Positions 43,002-52,001 of a stretch of DNA of 64,000 bases are shown piece by piece. The notes under the pieces were generated by a model. That model had not been told where the DNA came from, made no database searches, and saw nothing but the letters and a program-made list of their open reading frames with translations. The first letter of the stretch is position 1. Each line of letters begins with the position of its first letter. The DNA is taken from the NCBI RefSeq assembly GCF_001006005.1, contig NZ_CP011254.1, positions 4,216,001-4,280,000 on the forward strand, in the 5' to 3' direction. A program made the position numbers and the translations under genes. The DNA is from Serratia fonticola. GTDB taxonomy: Bacteria; Pseudomonadota; Gammaproteobacteria; Enterobacterales; Enterobacteriaceae.

Positions 43002-43967
43002 ATGTGTACGACTTGCGGTTGCGCCAGTGGCGAAAAAACCATCGAGGGTGACGAACATCATCACCATGACGACCACCATCATCACGACCATCATGATGCT
43101 CACCACCATCATCCTGATCATCACCACCACCACGACGGAGAACATCAAGCACCGGCAGGCGTGGTGATCCATCACCATCATCACTATTACCACCAGGGCG
43201 ATGTGCATCACCATTACGCGGGTGTCGCAGCGGCGGAACGCTTTACGCCAGAGGTGCAACCGCATTCGCAAGACCTGCACTATGGGCACGGCGAGGCGGG
43301 GAGCCATGCACCGGGTATCGGACAGCGCCGTCTGGTGCAGATTGAACAGGATGTCCTGAGCAAGAACAACCATCTGGCGGCCCACAACCGCGAACACTTT
43401 TCCGCGCAACATATTCTGGTGCTGAACCTGGTTTCCAGCCCCGGCTCGGGCAAAACGACCTTGCTAACGGCCACGCTGGAACGATTGGCGGGCAAATTAC
43501 CCTGCGCGGTGATTGAGGGCGACCAGCAAACCACTAACGATGCCGAGCGTATTCGCGCCACCGGCGTACCGGCTATTCAGGTTAATACCGGCAAGGGCTG
43601 CCATCTGGACGCGCAGATGGTACACGACGCGGCACACCGCCTGGATTTGCAGGATCACAGCCTGCTGTTTATCGAGAACGTCGGCAACCTGGTCTGCCCG
43701 GCCAGCTTCGATCTGGGCGAACGACATAAGGTCGCAGTGCTGTCGGTGACGGAAGGGGAAGACAAGCCGCTGAAGTATCCTCATATGTTTGCTGCCGCAA
43801 CGCTGATGATTATCAACAAGATCGATTTGCTGCCTTACGTTAATTTCTCTGTAGAGAAATGCATCGAGTTTGCCCGCCAGGTTAATCCGTCAATCCAGGT
43901 GATCGCATTGTCGGCCACCAGCGGTGAGGGAATGGATCTCTGGCTGAACTGGCTGGGGGAACAATAA
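43002..43967 (+). CDS. hypB: Hydrogenase nickel-GTPase HypB with long His-rich N-terminus
   Basis: 321 residues, about 30 longer than E. coli HypB (290). N-terminal high-affinity nickel motif CTTCGC, then an extended His tract: about 29 histidines in residues 19-73, with four more before the GTPase domain. G1 [13 protein letters not shown] near 143, G2/G3 region [17 protein letters not shown] (G4) near 270. It hydrolyses GTP to load nickel; the His tract probably stores nickel or zinc, as in rhizobial HypB. It starts 19 bp after hybF and overlaps hybG by one base. Confidence 0.95.
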   Translation: MCTTCGCASGEKTIEGDEHHHHDDHHHHDHHDAHHHHPDHHHHHDGEHQAPAGVVIHHHHHYYHQGDVHHHYAGVAAAERFTPEVQPHSQDLHYGHGEAGSHAPGIGQRRLVQIEQDVLSKNNHLAAHNREHFSAQHILVLNLVSSPGSGKTTLLTATLERLAGKLPCAVIEGDQQTTNDAERIRATGVPAIQVNTGKGCHLDAQMVHDAAHRLDLQDHSLLFIENVGNLVCPASFDLGERHKVAVLSVTEGEDKPLKYPHMFAAATLMIINKIDLLPYVNFSVEKCIEFARQVNPSIQVIALSATSGEGMDLWLNWLGEQ

Positions 43968-44242
43968 TGTGCCTCGGTGTGCCCGGCAAGGTGACCGCAG
44001 TGGGGGAGGATATCCACCAACTGGCCTGGGCCGACGTGTGCGGAGTGGCGGTCAGGATCAATATTGCGCTGGTCTGTGAAGGTTCACCGCAGGAGCTGAT
44101 CGGCCAGTGGGTGTTGGTGCACGTCGGCTTTGCCATGAGCCTGCTCGATGAACAGGAAGCGCTGGAGACGCTGGCGGCATTGCAGCATATGCGCGCCGTC
44201 GGGTTGGCACGGGATGACGAGGATGCCAATGCGCTACGTTGA
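43967..44242 (+). CDS. hybG: Hydrogenase maturation chaperone HybG (HypC family)
   Basis: 91 residues. It starts [27 protein letters not shown]; the essential Cys2 is present. [13 protein letters not shown] and [19 protein letters not shown] blocks are closer to E. coli HybG (82) than to HypC. It forms the Fe(CN)2CO scaffold complex with HypD and hands the iron to HybC. A C-terminal tail of about 10 residues extends beyond E. coli HybG and overlaps the hypD start. Confidence 0.9.
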   Translation: MCLGVPGKVTAVGEDIHQLAWADVCGVAVRINIALVCEGSPQELIGQWVLVHVGFAMSLLDEQEALETLAALQHMRAVGLARDDEDANALR

Positions 44243-45344
44243 TGAATTCCGCGATCCGGCGCTATGTCAGGCGCTGTTACGGCGCATCGAAACGTTGATG
44301 TTAGCCATTCCCCAGTCGCAGCGCCTGCCGCTACAGGTGATGGAAGTCTGCGGTGGCCACACCCACGCGATCTTCAAGTTTGGTCTTGACCAACTGTTGC
44401 CGGACAGCCTGGAATTTGTCCACGGCCCCGGCTGCCCGGTTTGCGTATTGCCGATGGGGCGCATTGATAGTTGCCTGGAGATTGCCGCCCATCCGGAGGT
44501 GATTTTCTGCACCTACGGTGATGCGATGCGGGTTCCTGGCCGCAATGGGTCACTGTTGGATGCCCGTCGCCGTGGTGCCGATATCCGGGTCGTTTATTCG
44601 CCGCTGGATGCGCTACAGCTGGCAGCGGATAACCCTCAGCGTGAAGTGGTATTTTTTGGCCTGGGTTTTGAAACCACCATGCCCGCCAGCGCCTTGACGT
44701 TGCAGCAAGCCCGCCAGCGGCAGCTGAAAAATTTCACCCTGTTTTGCCAACATATCACTCTGATCCCCACCTTACGCAGCCTGTTGCAGCAGCCCGATGT
44801 GCGCATCGACGGCTTCCTGGCGCCGGGCCACGTCAGCATGGTGATCGGCAACGCGCCTTATCAGTTTATCGCTGCGGATTATCATAAGCCGCTGGTGGTG
44901 ACCGGCTTTGAACCGTTGGACATTCTGCAAGGTTTGGTGATGCTGCTGGAACAGCTGCGTGATGGCCGCCGTGCGGTAGAAAACCAATACCGGCGCATCG
45001 TGCCTGAACAGGGCAATCTTCTGGCCCAGCGGGCGATGGCAGAGGTGTTTGGCCTGAAAGACAGCAGCGAATGGCGCGGGCTGGGCGAGATTGCCCACTC
45101 TGGCGTGCAGATCAAACCTGAGTATGCGGATTTTGATGCAGAGCTGCGGTTTAAACCGCAGGCGCAGCGGGTGGCTGACGATCCGCGCTCACGCTGTGGC
45201 GAAGTGTTGACCGGGCGCTGCAAACCGGATGCCTGCCCGCTGTTTGGCAAGCAATGTACGCCGGAGAACGCCTTTGGTGCCCTGATGGTGTCCTCGGAAG
45301 GGGCCTGCTCGGCTTACTATCAGTATCGCAGGGAGAACGCATAA
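44229..45344 (+). CDS. hypD: Hydrogenase maturation protein HypD
   Basis: 371 residues from ATG 44229 ([10 protein letters not shown], aligned to E. coli MRFVDEY); an ATG two codons upstream and a longer extension are rejected. Conserved [15 protein letters not shown] near 38, [10 protein letters not shown] near 67, GFETTMP near 148, and a C-terminal [4Fe-4S] motif C319-x14-C-x6-C region ([21 protein letters not shown]). It assembles the Fe(CN)2CO unit with HybG and HypE. The stop overlaps the hypE ATG (TAATG). Confidence 0.95.
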   Translation: MRYVDEFRDPALCQALLRRIETLMLAIPQSQRLPLQVMEVCGGHTHAIFKFGLDQLLPDSLEFVHGPGCPVCVLPMGRIDSCLEIAAHPEVIFCTYGDAMRVPGRNGSLLDARRRGADIRVVYSPLDALQLAADNPQREVVFFGLGFETTMPASALTLQQARQRQLKNFTLFCQHITLIPTLRSLLQQPDVRIDGFLAPGHVSMVIGNAPYQFIAADYHKPLVVTGFEPLDILQGLVMLLEQLRDGRRAVENQYRRIVPEQGNLLAQRAMAEVFGLKDSSEWRGLGEIAHSGVQIKPEYADFDAELRFKPQAQRVADDPRSRCGEVLTGRCKPDACPLFGKQCTPENAFGALMVSSEGACSAYYQYRRENA

Positions 45345-46372
45345 TGCGTGAAGAGAACAACGGGCGGGAAATCACCCTGGCCCATGGCAGCGGTGGCCGC
45401 GCCATGCAATCCCTGATTGAAGAACTCATGCTACCCGCCTTTGCCAATCCGGCATTAAATGCCCGAGAAGATCAGGCACGAATCTCACTGGATGAGCTTG
45501 CTACCTCGGGCGACCGCTTGGCGGTATCGACCGACAGTTACGTTATCGATCCCATTTTCTTCCCCGGTGGTGATATCGGCAAACTGGCGGTTTGCGGCAC
45601 CGCTAACGACGTAGCCGTCAGTGGCGCCCAGCCGCGTTATCTGAGCTGCGCCATGATCCTGGAGGAAGGGTTACCTTATGCCACGCTGGAACGCATCGTC
45701 CAATCGATGGCTAGCACGGCGCAGCAGGCCGGGATCCAGATTGTGACCGGCGATACCAAAGTGGTGCCCCGTGGTGCGGCAGACAAAATCTTTATCAATA
45801 CCACCGGCTTGGGAACCATCCCGGCTGGCGTCAATTGGGGGGCTGCGAACATCCGCCTGGGGGACAGCATTATCGTCAGCGGCACCTTGGGCGATCATGG
45901 CGCAACCATTCTGAACCTGCGTGAAGGGCTGGGGTTGGAGAGTGAATTAAGCAGCGATTGCGCGCTGCTGGCCCCGCTGATTGCTCCACTATTACCGATT
46001 GCCGGAGTGCGCGCTTTACGCGATGCGACTCGTGGCGGCGTGACGGCGGTGCTGCATGAGTTTGCCGCTGCTAGCGGCTGTGGCATGGCGATTTCCGAGG
46101 CGGCGTTACCGTTGAAACCGGCGGTGCGGGGGATTTGCGAACTGCTGGGGCTGGATGCGCTCAACTTTGCCAACGAAGGCAAGCTGGTATTGGTGGTGGC
46201 AGCCGAGGCTGAAGCTGAAGTGTTAGCTGCGTTGCATAGTCATCCGCTGGGCCGCGATGCGGCGGTGATTGGCCATACCACCGAGCGCCAGCAGGTGAGT
46301 CTCACCGGGCTGTTCGGGGTTTCCCGGCGGCTGGATCTGCCGCTGGATGAGCCTTTGCCGCGGATCTGCTAG
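45344..46372 (+). CDS. hypE: Hydrogenase maturation protein HypE
   Basis: 342 residues from ATG 45344, which overlaps the hypD stop. An AIR-synthase-like ATPase fold: LAHGSGGRAM near 12, DSYVIDPIFFPGGDIGKLAVCGTANDVAVSGAQP near 64-98, and RDATRGGVTAVLHE near 227. The C-terminal RIC supplies the cysteine that HypF carbamoylates and HypE dehydrates to thiocyanate, the source of the CN ligands. A REP-like pair separates it from hypF. Confidence 0.95.
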   Translation: MREENNGREITLAHGSGGRAMQSLIEELMLPAFANPALNAREDQARISLDELATSGDRLAVSTDSYVIDPIFFPGGDIGKLAVCGTANDVAVSGAQPRYLSCAMILEEGLPYATLERIVQSMASTAQQAGIQIVTGDTKVVPRGAADKIFINTTGLGTIPAGVNWGAANIRLGDSIIVSGTLGDHGATILNLREGLGLESELSSDCALLAPLIAPLLPIAGVRALRDATRGGVTAVLHEFAAASGCGMAISEAALPLKPAVRGICELLGLDALNFANEGKLVLVVAAEAEAEVLAALHSHPLGRDAAVIGHTTERQQVSLTGLFGVSRRLDLPLDEPLPRIC

Positions 46373-46403
46373 TGGTTTGGTTGTGGGGTTGAGTGTGGTT
46401 TTG

Positions 46404-46542
46404 CCCCTCACCCTAACCCTCTCCCACAGGGAGAGGGGACCGACCGAGTTCGTGATTAGTTTTGGAGTCAGTATTTGATCACCGTATCTGACCACAACGC
46501 CGAACAGGCTCCCTCTCCTTGGGGAGAGGGTTGGGGTGAGGG
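46404..46542. repeat. Inverted pair of GGGTGAGGGG-type REP-like repeats
   Basis: Units at 46404-46438 and 46511-46542, oriented head to head as at 506-642 and with similar spacing (72 bp against 67). The spacers of the two pairs share no obvious sequence. Located between hypE and hypF. Confidence 0.75.
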
Positions 46543-46592
46543 AGATAGGAGATACAGATTGATCGCTGGACTAACAGGAGAGTCGAGACAAC

Positions 46593-48929
46593 ATGGCAGA
46601 TTTTGAGCCGGAGAATATCGCCAGCAGCAACGGCCTTCGCCTGCGGATCAAGGGCAAGGTGCAAGGGGTCGGATTTCGTCCCTACGTTTGGCTGCTGGCC
46701 CGGCGCTTTAACCTGTGCGGCGAGGTCAGCAATGACGGCGCCGGGGTGATCGTCCAGTTATGGCAATCGTCTGCCATAACGGATTTTTTGCGGGTACTGC
46801 CGCAAGAGTGTCCACCCCTGGCGCGGATCGATAGCGTCACCTCTACACCGTTTAACTGGCCGCAACAGCCAGCGAGTTTCACCATTGCCAGCAGCGGCGC
46901 GGGGCAAGTGGATACCCATATCGTGGCGGATGCGGCCACCTGCGATGCCTGCCTGGCAGAGCTGAACTCGCCGCATAACCGGCGCTATCACTATCCGTTT
47001 ATCAACTGCACCCACTGCGGCCCGCGATTTACCATCATTCGCCGGATGCCCTACGATCGGCCCAATACCTCAATGCAGCCTTTTCCGCTGTGCCCGCAGT
47101 GCCTGGCGGAGTATCAGGATCCTGCCGACCGTCGTTTTCATGCACAGCCTACCGCCTGCCCGGAGTGTAGCCCGCACCTGTGGCTCAGCGATGCCGCAGG
47201 CCAAACCACCGCCAGTGCCGACGATGCGCTGAAACTGGCCTCACAGGCGCTGATTGCCGGGCAGATCGTGGCGGTGAAGGGGATCGGCGGTTTTCATCTT
47301 GCCTGTGACGCCACCAACCCGGCTGCGGTACAGCGCCTGCGCGCACGTAAACATCGCCCTGCCAAGCCCTTGGCGGTGATGATGCCGGATACTCACTGGC
47401 TGCAACAATGTGTTCAGGTCGCGGAACCGACGGCACTGTTAAAGCTGTTGCGTAGCCCACCAGCCCCGATAGTGCTGGTAATGGCTCACCCGCAAAGTCC
47501 CTTGTGCGGGGAGATTGCGCCGGGGCTCAATGAGGTAGGGGTGATGTTACCGGCAAATCCGCTGCAACATCTGCTGTTGCAACAGGTCGCGCGGCCACTG
47601 GTGATGACCTCCGGCAATCCGGCAGGCAAACCTCCCGCACTGAGCAACCAACAGGCACTGGATGAACTCGCTGGGGTGGCTGACGTCTGGCTGCTGCATA
47701 ACCGCGAGATCGTCCAGCGAGCCGATGACTCTTTAGTACGCTTGACCGAGCAGGGTAGTGAGATGCTGCGCCGGGCACGTGGCTATGTCCCGGATGCGAT
47801 GCCCTTGCCCCCTGGCTTTACCTCCCAACCGGCCATTCTGGCACTGGGAGCCGATAGCAAGAATACCTTCTGCCTGCTGTGGGATGACCGGGCGGTGGTC
47901 AGCCAGCATCTAGGCTCGCTGGAAGATGAAACCACCCGGCAACAGCAACAACGATTGTTGGCGCTGTTTGGGGAAATTTACGGCGTGGTGCCACAGGCGA
48001 TCGCCATCGATGCCCATCCCGGCTATCTCAGCCACCAGCAGGGCCTGGCGTTGGCCAACGAGCGGACGATCCCTTGTGTCACCACGCTGCATCATCATGC
48101 CCATCTGGTAGCCTGCCTGGCGGAACATGGCTGGCCGCGCGACGGCGGTAAGGTAATCGGGCTGGCGTTGGATGGGCTGGGATATGGCCTTGGCGGGCAA
48201 CTGTGGGGCGGTGAATGCCTGCTGGTAGATTATCAGCATTGTGAGCATTTGGGCGGGTTGCCCGCAGTGGCATTGCCAGGGGGCGATGTGGCCGCTCGCC
48301 AGCCGTGGCGCAACCTGTTGGCCCAGTTACAGCGTTTTGTCCCCGATTGGCAGACGTTGCCAGAGGCCGCCTCTATCCCTCAACCGCAGGCGACGATCTT
48401 ACTGCAGGCGGTAGAACGGCAAATCAACTCACCGTTGGCCTCTTCCGCCGGGCGCTTGTTTGATGCGGTAGCCGCAGCATTACAGATCGTGCCGCCACAA
48501 ATTTCCTGGGAGGGGGAGGCAGCCTGCCAGTTGGAAGCCTTGGCGTGGCAAAGCCCGCCTCATCAGCCCCCGGTTTCACTGCCGCTGCTCGGCAATCAGC
48601 TGGATCTGGCCACCTTCTGGCGGCAATGGCTGGCCTATCAGGCCCCCCCGGCGCAGCGTGCTTATGCGTTCCATTTCGCCCTGGCCCAGGGATTTGCCGC
48701 ATTGGCTCGCCACGCGACAAAGCAATACGGCATCAATACCGTCGTGCTGTCCGGTGGAGTGATGCATAACGCGCTGTTGCGGCAACTGTTGCTCCAGCAG
48801 TTACACGGATTACAGGTCTTGCTGCCATCCCGTTTACCGGCAGGCGATGGCGGGTTGGCCTTGGGGCAGGCGCTGATTGCCGCCAACCGACTTATTCAAG
48901 GCAGGCATAAGGATGAATTTATAACGTAA
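46593..48929 (+). CDS. hypF: Carbamoyltransferase HypF
   Basis: 778 residues (E. coli 750). Acylphosphatase domain at the N-terminus ([22 protein letters not shown] near 12-33), two zinc-finger modules (CDACLAELN...CTHCGP near 110-148 and CPQCLAEY...CPECSP near 168-192), a YrdC-like domain ([24 protein letters not shown] near 225-265) and a C-terminal Kae1-like domain ([36 protein letters not shown] near 720). It transfers carbamoyl from carbamoyl phosphate to HypE. AGGAGA precedes ATG 46593. It is apart from hypE by 220 bp with the repeat pair. Confidence 0.95.
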   Translation: MADFEPENIASSNGLRLRIKGKVQGVGFRPYVWLLARRFNLCGEVSNDGAGVIVQLWQSSAITDFLRVLPQECPPLARIDSVTSTPFNWPQQPASFTIASSGAGQVDTHIVADAATCDACLAELNSPHNRRYHYPFINCTHCGPRFTIIRRMPYDRPNTSMQPFPLCPQCLAEYQDPADRRFHAQPTACPECSPHLWLSDAAGQTTASADDALKLASQALIAGQIVAVKGIGGFHLACDATNPAAVQRLRARKHRPAKPLAVMMPDTHWLQQCVQVAEPTALLKLLRSPPAPIVLVMAHPQSPLCGEIAPGLNEVGVMLPANPLQHLLLQQVARPLVMTSGNPAGKPPALSNQQALDELAGVADVWLLHNREIVQRADDSLVRLTEQGSEMLRRARGYVPDAMPLPPGFTSQPAILALGADSKNTFCLLWDDRAVVSQHLGSLEDETTRQQQQRLLALFGEIYGVVPQAIAIDAHPGYLSHQQGLALANERTIPCVTTLHHHAHLVACLAEHGWPRDGGKVIGLALDGLGYGLGGQLWGGECLLVDYQHCEHLGGLPAVALPGGDVAARQPWRNLLAQLQRFVPDWQTLPEAASIPQPQATILLQAVERQINSPLASSAGRLFDAVAAALQIVPPQISWEGEAACQLEALAWQSPPHQPPVSLPLLGNQLDLATFWRQWLAYQAPPAQRAYAFHFALAQGFAALARHATKQYGINTVVLSGGVMHNALLRQLLLQQLHGLQVLLPSRLPAGDGGLALGQALIAANRLIQGRHKDEFIT

Positions 48930-48989
48930 TCAACTGTTTTTACGAGTAAAACCACCACCTTCATTCACTGGAAAATTTAGGTATTCATT

Positions 48990-49580
48990 ATGCGTATTAA
49001 TGTCAAAGCTGTGGCTGTATCCCTACTGGCGCTGTTCCCCATGCTGGCCTTTGCCCATGTGGGCCATGACGGTGGCGCGCATCACGTATTAAGCTTTACC
49101 GAAGGCTTTATCCATCCGCTGACCGGGATGGATCATCTGGTTGCCATGGTATTGGTAGGCATCTGGAGTGCTATGAATACCAAGCAGTGGTGGCTGGCGC
49201 CGCTGGCGTTTGCCGGTTTGCTGTTGACCGGTGCGCTGGTTGGCATGGCAGGTGTGACCGTACCTGGCACTGAGTTCATCGTTGCCGCCTCGCTGCTGGG
49301 CATTGGCGTGATGGTTGCCTTACAGCTGAAACTGTCGGCGATAACGGGCGCATTGATTATCGGCGCTTTTGCCATTTTCCACGGCCTGGCCCACGGTGCT
49401 GAGCTTTCTCATTCGGTGGCGGCGCTTTCCGGTATGGTGATTGCAACGGCGTTGCTGCACGTGGCGGGGTTGGGTATCGGTTATCTGCTGGCGTCTTCGT
49501 CTACGCATAGCGGCTGGGCGCGGGTGATTGGCGGCGGTTCATCTCTGCTGGGGATCGGCCTGCTCAGCGGTATTCTTTGA
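48990..49580 (+). CDS. hupE: HupE/UreJ-family nickel permease
   Basis: 196 residues. A signal-like N-terminus (KAVAVSLLALFPMLAFA, possible cleavage before HVGHDGG) with His-rich start, then about six membrane segments. The family motif HPLTGMDHLVAM at 38-49 and GLAHGAELS near 130 are metal-site candidates. HupE/UreJ proteins import nickel by facilitated diffusion. Placed 60 bp after hypF it probably feeds the hydrogenase; hupE naming is by family. Confidence 0.88.
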   Translation: MRINVKAVAVSLLALFPMLAFAHVGHDGGAHHVLSFTEGFIHPLTGMDHLVAMVLVGIWSAMNTKQWWLAPLAFAGLLLTGALVGMAGVTVPGTEFIVAASLLGIGVMVALQLKLSAITGALIIGAFAIFHGLAHGAELSHSVAALSGMVIATALLHVAGLGIGYLLASSSTHSGWARVIGGGSSLLGIGLLSGIL

Positions 49581-49693
49581 TAGCCTGGTGCCAACAACGG
49601 CAAATTGCTGACAGGGATGTTGGCAATAGCTGAATAATCCCTGCTAACGGCTGGATTGACGCTCACTTTTTGGTTAAATTCCAAGGGGAGTTA

Positions 49694-49804
49694 ATGCAGG
49701 CGCTAACAGGGATTGTGGCAATGAGAAGGTTTTGGGCACTATTGACGTCTGGTTTTGTCGGTTCCTCCCCGCAGTCCCCCGATCTCGCCGGTTATCAGCC
49801 ATGA
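49694..49804 (+). CDS. Possible 36-residue leader ORF coupled to the next gene
   Basis: ATG 49694 follows AAGGGGAG (49683-49690) and opens 36 codons (MQALTGIVAMRRFWALLTSG...). Its TGA at 49802-49804 overlaps the ATG at 49801 of the following gene (ATGA), a classic translational-coupling arrangement. The following gene has no good SD of its own, which supports the small ORF being translated. No recognisable family. Confidence 0.4.
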   Translation: MQALTGIVAMRRFWALLTSGFVGSSPQSPDLAGYQP

Positions 49805-51003
49805 AAAAAATCGGCTTCCACCATCTGTCCTTTATTCGCCATGATAAAAATGCCACTGGTGAACACCTGCTGCGGCGTATTTTGGCTGGGGATAAGGTTT
49901 TCTACACCTATAGCGACCAGTTTGCCGATATCAGCGTGCTGGATAAATTGGTTGCGGGAGAGGGGGTTTATATCGGGGCGCATCAACTGGCCGATGGTAG
50001 CTACTGGTTGCACTGGCTGGTGAGCGCGGAAAAAGGCATCCTGCAAGCCCAAGCGGCTGATGAACCAAATCCTTCCAGGCTCATCTTGCAGATGGTGGGC
50101 TCAGCAGGACTGATTGGGCTGGCGGTCTATGGGTTTACCTGGTTACCCAATCTTTGGGTGGCGGTTATTCTGATGTTGGTCTTAAGCTGCGGCGTATGGG
50201 GCTGTTTTAGCTCGTTCACCCAGTGGACGATGAACGCCAGCCGTAGGGCGCGCCAGTCGCTGCAAGGTCTGGAACAGGTGATGCATGGCGATGTTGCCCT
50301 TTGCCAAACTTCCGGCGTGCAGCCTCCTGTTCCGAGCAACGATAAACTGATGTCCGATCAGGCCATACTCTCTTGCGTACAAAGCATTGCCACCCGTGTG
50401 AGCGCCAGGCGTGAGATTATTGGCAGTGGTGAATACCAGCGGGAAGTGATCGATTACCAATTTAGCTGTAGCGCTGGGCGATTAACGTTTCGCACCGGCG
50501 TGGATCCGATGATTGAAAACCTTAACCCGCTGCTGCTGCGTGAACATCCTTTCTTCCTGGCGGCCAACGATCCAGTGACGCTGCTGATCGCCCGGCCGAG
50601 CAACGCCGTGATCGGCGTTTGCAATGAGCGGGACGGCAGCGCTTATCTCAACCGGCCAAGCGGTTTGGCGGTGTCACTGCAACGGCTTAAGTGGCTGTAT
50701 AAAACTTTGCCCATTTGTTGTCTGTTTTTGATGCTGCTGCTGGTCTGTTTCACGTTGAATGACTGGTGGCACCAGGGCGGGGTGCCGGATAAATGGGATT
50801 GGCTGGACGCTGCCGACATCTTCGCTACTGTTGGCCTGCTGAGCGTAATGTTCTGCTGTGGCCTGATGCTGCTGTTGGAAGTGGCGGGGTGGTTAGCTCG
50901 CAAAGACTCAGTGAACGCGGCGGGTTTTGTCTTGGCTCGCCAAAAGCTAGCGCTGTTCAAGCGCAGCGCTGGCAAGCCTGTCTACCTGCAGGACGTGGCC
51001 TGA
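49801..51003 (+). CDS. Membrane protein of unknown function
   Basis: 400 residues from ATG 49801. The N-terminal about 90 residues are soluble, followed by a hydrophobic hairpin (about 102-147: MVGSAGLIGLAVYGFTWL, VAVILMLVLSCGVWGCF), a soluble middle of about 150 residues with RTGVDPMIENLNPLLLREHPFF, and two further spans near 310-330 (LPICCLFLMLLLVCFTL) and 345-370 (FATVGLLSVMFCCGLMLLLEV). No known family recognised. ATG 49801 lacks an SD; translation probably depends on the coupled upstream ORF, or a TTG at 49732 is used instead. It is followed 58 bp later by a secreted unknown protein. Confidence 0.65.
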   Translation: MKKIGFHHLSFIRHDKNATGEHLLRRILAGDKVFYTYSDQFADISVLDKLVAGEGVYIGAHQLADGSYWLHWLVSAEKGILQAQAADEPNPSRLILQMVGSAGLIGLAVYGFTWLPNLWVAVILMLVLSCGVWGCFSSFTQWTMNASRRARQSLQGLEQVMHGDVALCQTSGVQPPVPSNDKLMSDQAILSCVQSIATRVSARREIIGSGEYQREVIDYQFSCSAGRLTFRTGVDPMIENLNPLLLREHPFFLAANDPVTLLIARPSNAVIGVCNERDGSAYLNRPSGLAVSLQRLKWLYKTLPICCLFLMLLLVCFTLNDWWHQGGVPDKWDWLDAADIFATVGLLSVMFCCGLMLLLEVAGWLARKDSVNAAGFVLARQKLALFKRSAGKPVYLQDVA

Positions 51004-51061
51004 GAAGTCGTCACCAGAAAATAGGTTTGAATTAATGCAATTGCAGACAGGAAATCGAGTG

Positions 51062-51811
51062 ATGATTAAAGTGATAGGTGGACTGGCGTTAGGGGTGATT
51101 TCTTTCTCCTCGCTGGCTGATTGCCAGCCGCTGCTTAACGAATTGGCTAAGCCCTTCGCCGCCAAAACGACCATGAATACCGAGCTGTCCACCTGCAAGG
51201 TGTGGCCCTATGCTCCGGAAAAAACCATAGCGGTGCTGATGCTGGAACCCAAGGAAGAGGCCCAACCCGATTTTACCGACTATGACGTCGCCGTTTTGGT
51301 GGTTGATAGCCTGACCAGCAAGGTGCTGGCCAGCAAATATCATCCCAAAGCGATTATGGATGATGCCATCTACACCAGCAGCGTGACCATCGACACTGCG
51401 CGCTACCAATTATCTCCAGCGATACGCGCCTTCGGGGTGCGTTTTATCCACCGTGGCTCCTCCTCGGTCAATCCCATCAGCATCGAACGGCTTAACCTCT
51501 ATACCCTGCAAGATCAGCAAGTCAGTCTGGTGCTCAACAATCTCACCATGAATGAATATAGCGGTGAGTGGGATGGCCAGTGTGCAGGGGATTTTGCCAC
51601 GACCCATCGCGCATTGGCGCTTGGCAAGAGCGCACATAACGGCTTCCAGGATCTACAACTACAGACCATGGCGACGCACAAGGAAGCCAGCAAAAAAGGG
51701 GAGGACTGCGTGGAAAGCAGCAAAGTCGTTGCCAAGACCCGCGTCGAACTCAAGTTCGATGGTAAAGCGTATCCGGTTGCACAGGATAAGCTGCTCGATC
51801 ATCGTTTTTAA
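51062..51811 (+). CDS. Exported protein of unknown function
   Basis: 249 residues from ATG 51062 with AGGAA 8 nt upstream (an in-frame ATG at 51035 is weaker). A signal peptide, MIKVIGGLALGVISFSSLA, precedes DCQPLL, so it is probably periplasmic; the site does not make a good lipobox. The mature protein has four cysteines (two near the N-terminus, two towards the C-terminus), suggesting disulfides, and a central beta-rich region (DYDVAVLVVDSLTSKVLASKY). No family recognised. It is likely cotranscribed with the membrane protein before it. Confidence 0.65.
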   Translation: MIKVIGGLALGVISFSSLADCQPLLNELAKPFAAKTTMNTELSTCKVWPYAPEKTIAVLMLEPKEEAQPDFTDYDVAVLVVDSLTSKVLASKYHPKAIMDDAIYTSSVTIDTARYQLSPAIRAFGVRFIHRGSSSVNPISIERLNLYTLQDQQVSLVLNNLTMNEYSGEWDGQCAGDFATTHRALALGKSAHNGFQDLQLQTMATHKEASKKGEDCVESSKVVAKTRVELKFDGKAYPVAQDKLLDHRF

Positions 51812-51870
51812 TCCGTGCCTGGTCGTTAGCAACCATGAAAAAAATCTGCCTCTACGAACAGAGTCGTCGT

Positions 51871-51958
51871 GCCATGCTGCGCCCCTACGGTCGAACATGT
51901 GCGATCCCCAGACAAATCACCTCCGGCTCACCTTGTAGGAGCGCTGCATGCTGCGCCC
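51871..51958. repeat. Inverted pair of GCGCTGCATGCTGCGC-type repeats
   Basis: A partial unit at 51871-51888 (CATGCTGCGCCCCTAC) and a full unit at 51938-51958 face each other, with GGTCGAACAT next to the first. The same GGTCGAACAT and CACCTTGTAGG blocks recur at 59196-59252. Located between the exported protein and the convergent cobD. Confidence 0.65.
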
Positions 51959-52001
51959 ATTAAGATATTCAATAGGTTAATGTTTGACGCCTATAAATGC
52001 C

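Noticed and set aside
42835..43152. Antisense frames rich in Met/Val/Asp over hypB
   Set aside because: They are the reverse complement of the His codons and are artefacts.
43060..43220. CAC/CAT-rich tract as a simple-sequence or CRISPR-like repeat
   Set aside because: It is the His-coding tract of hypB, without regular repeat length or spacers.
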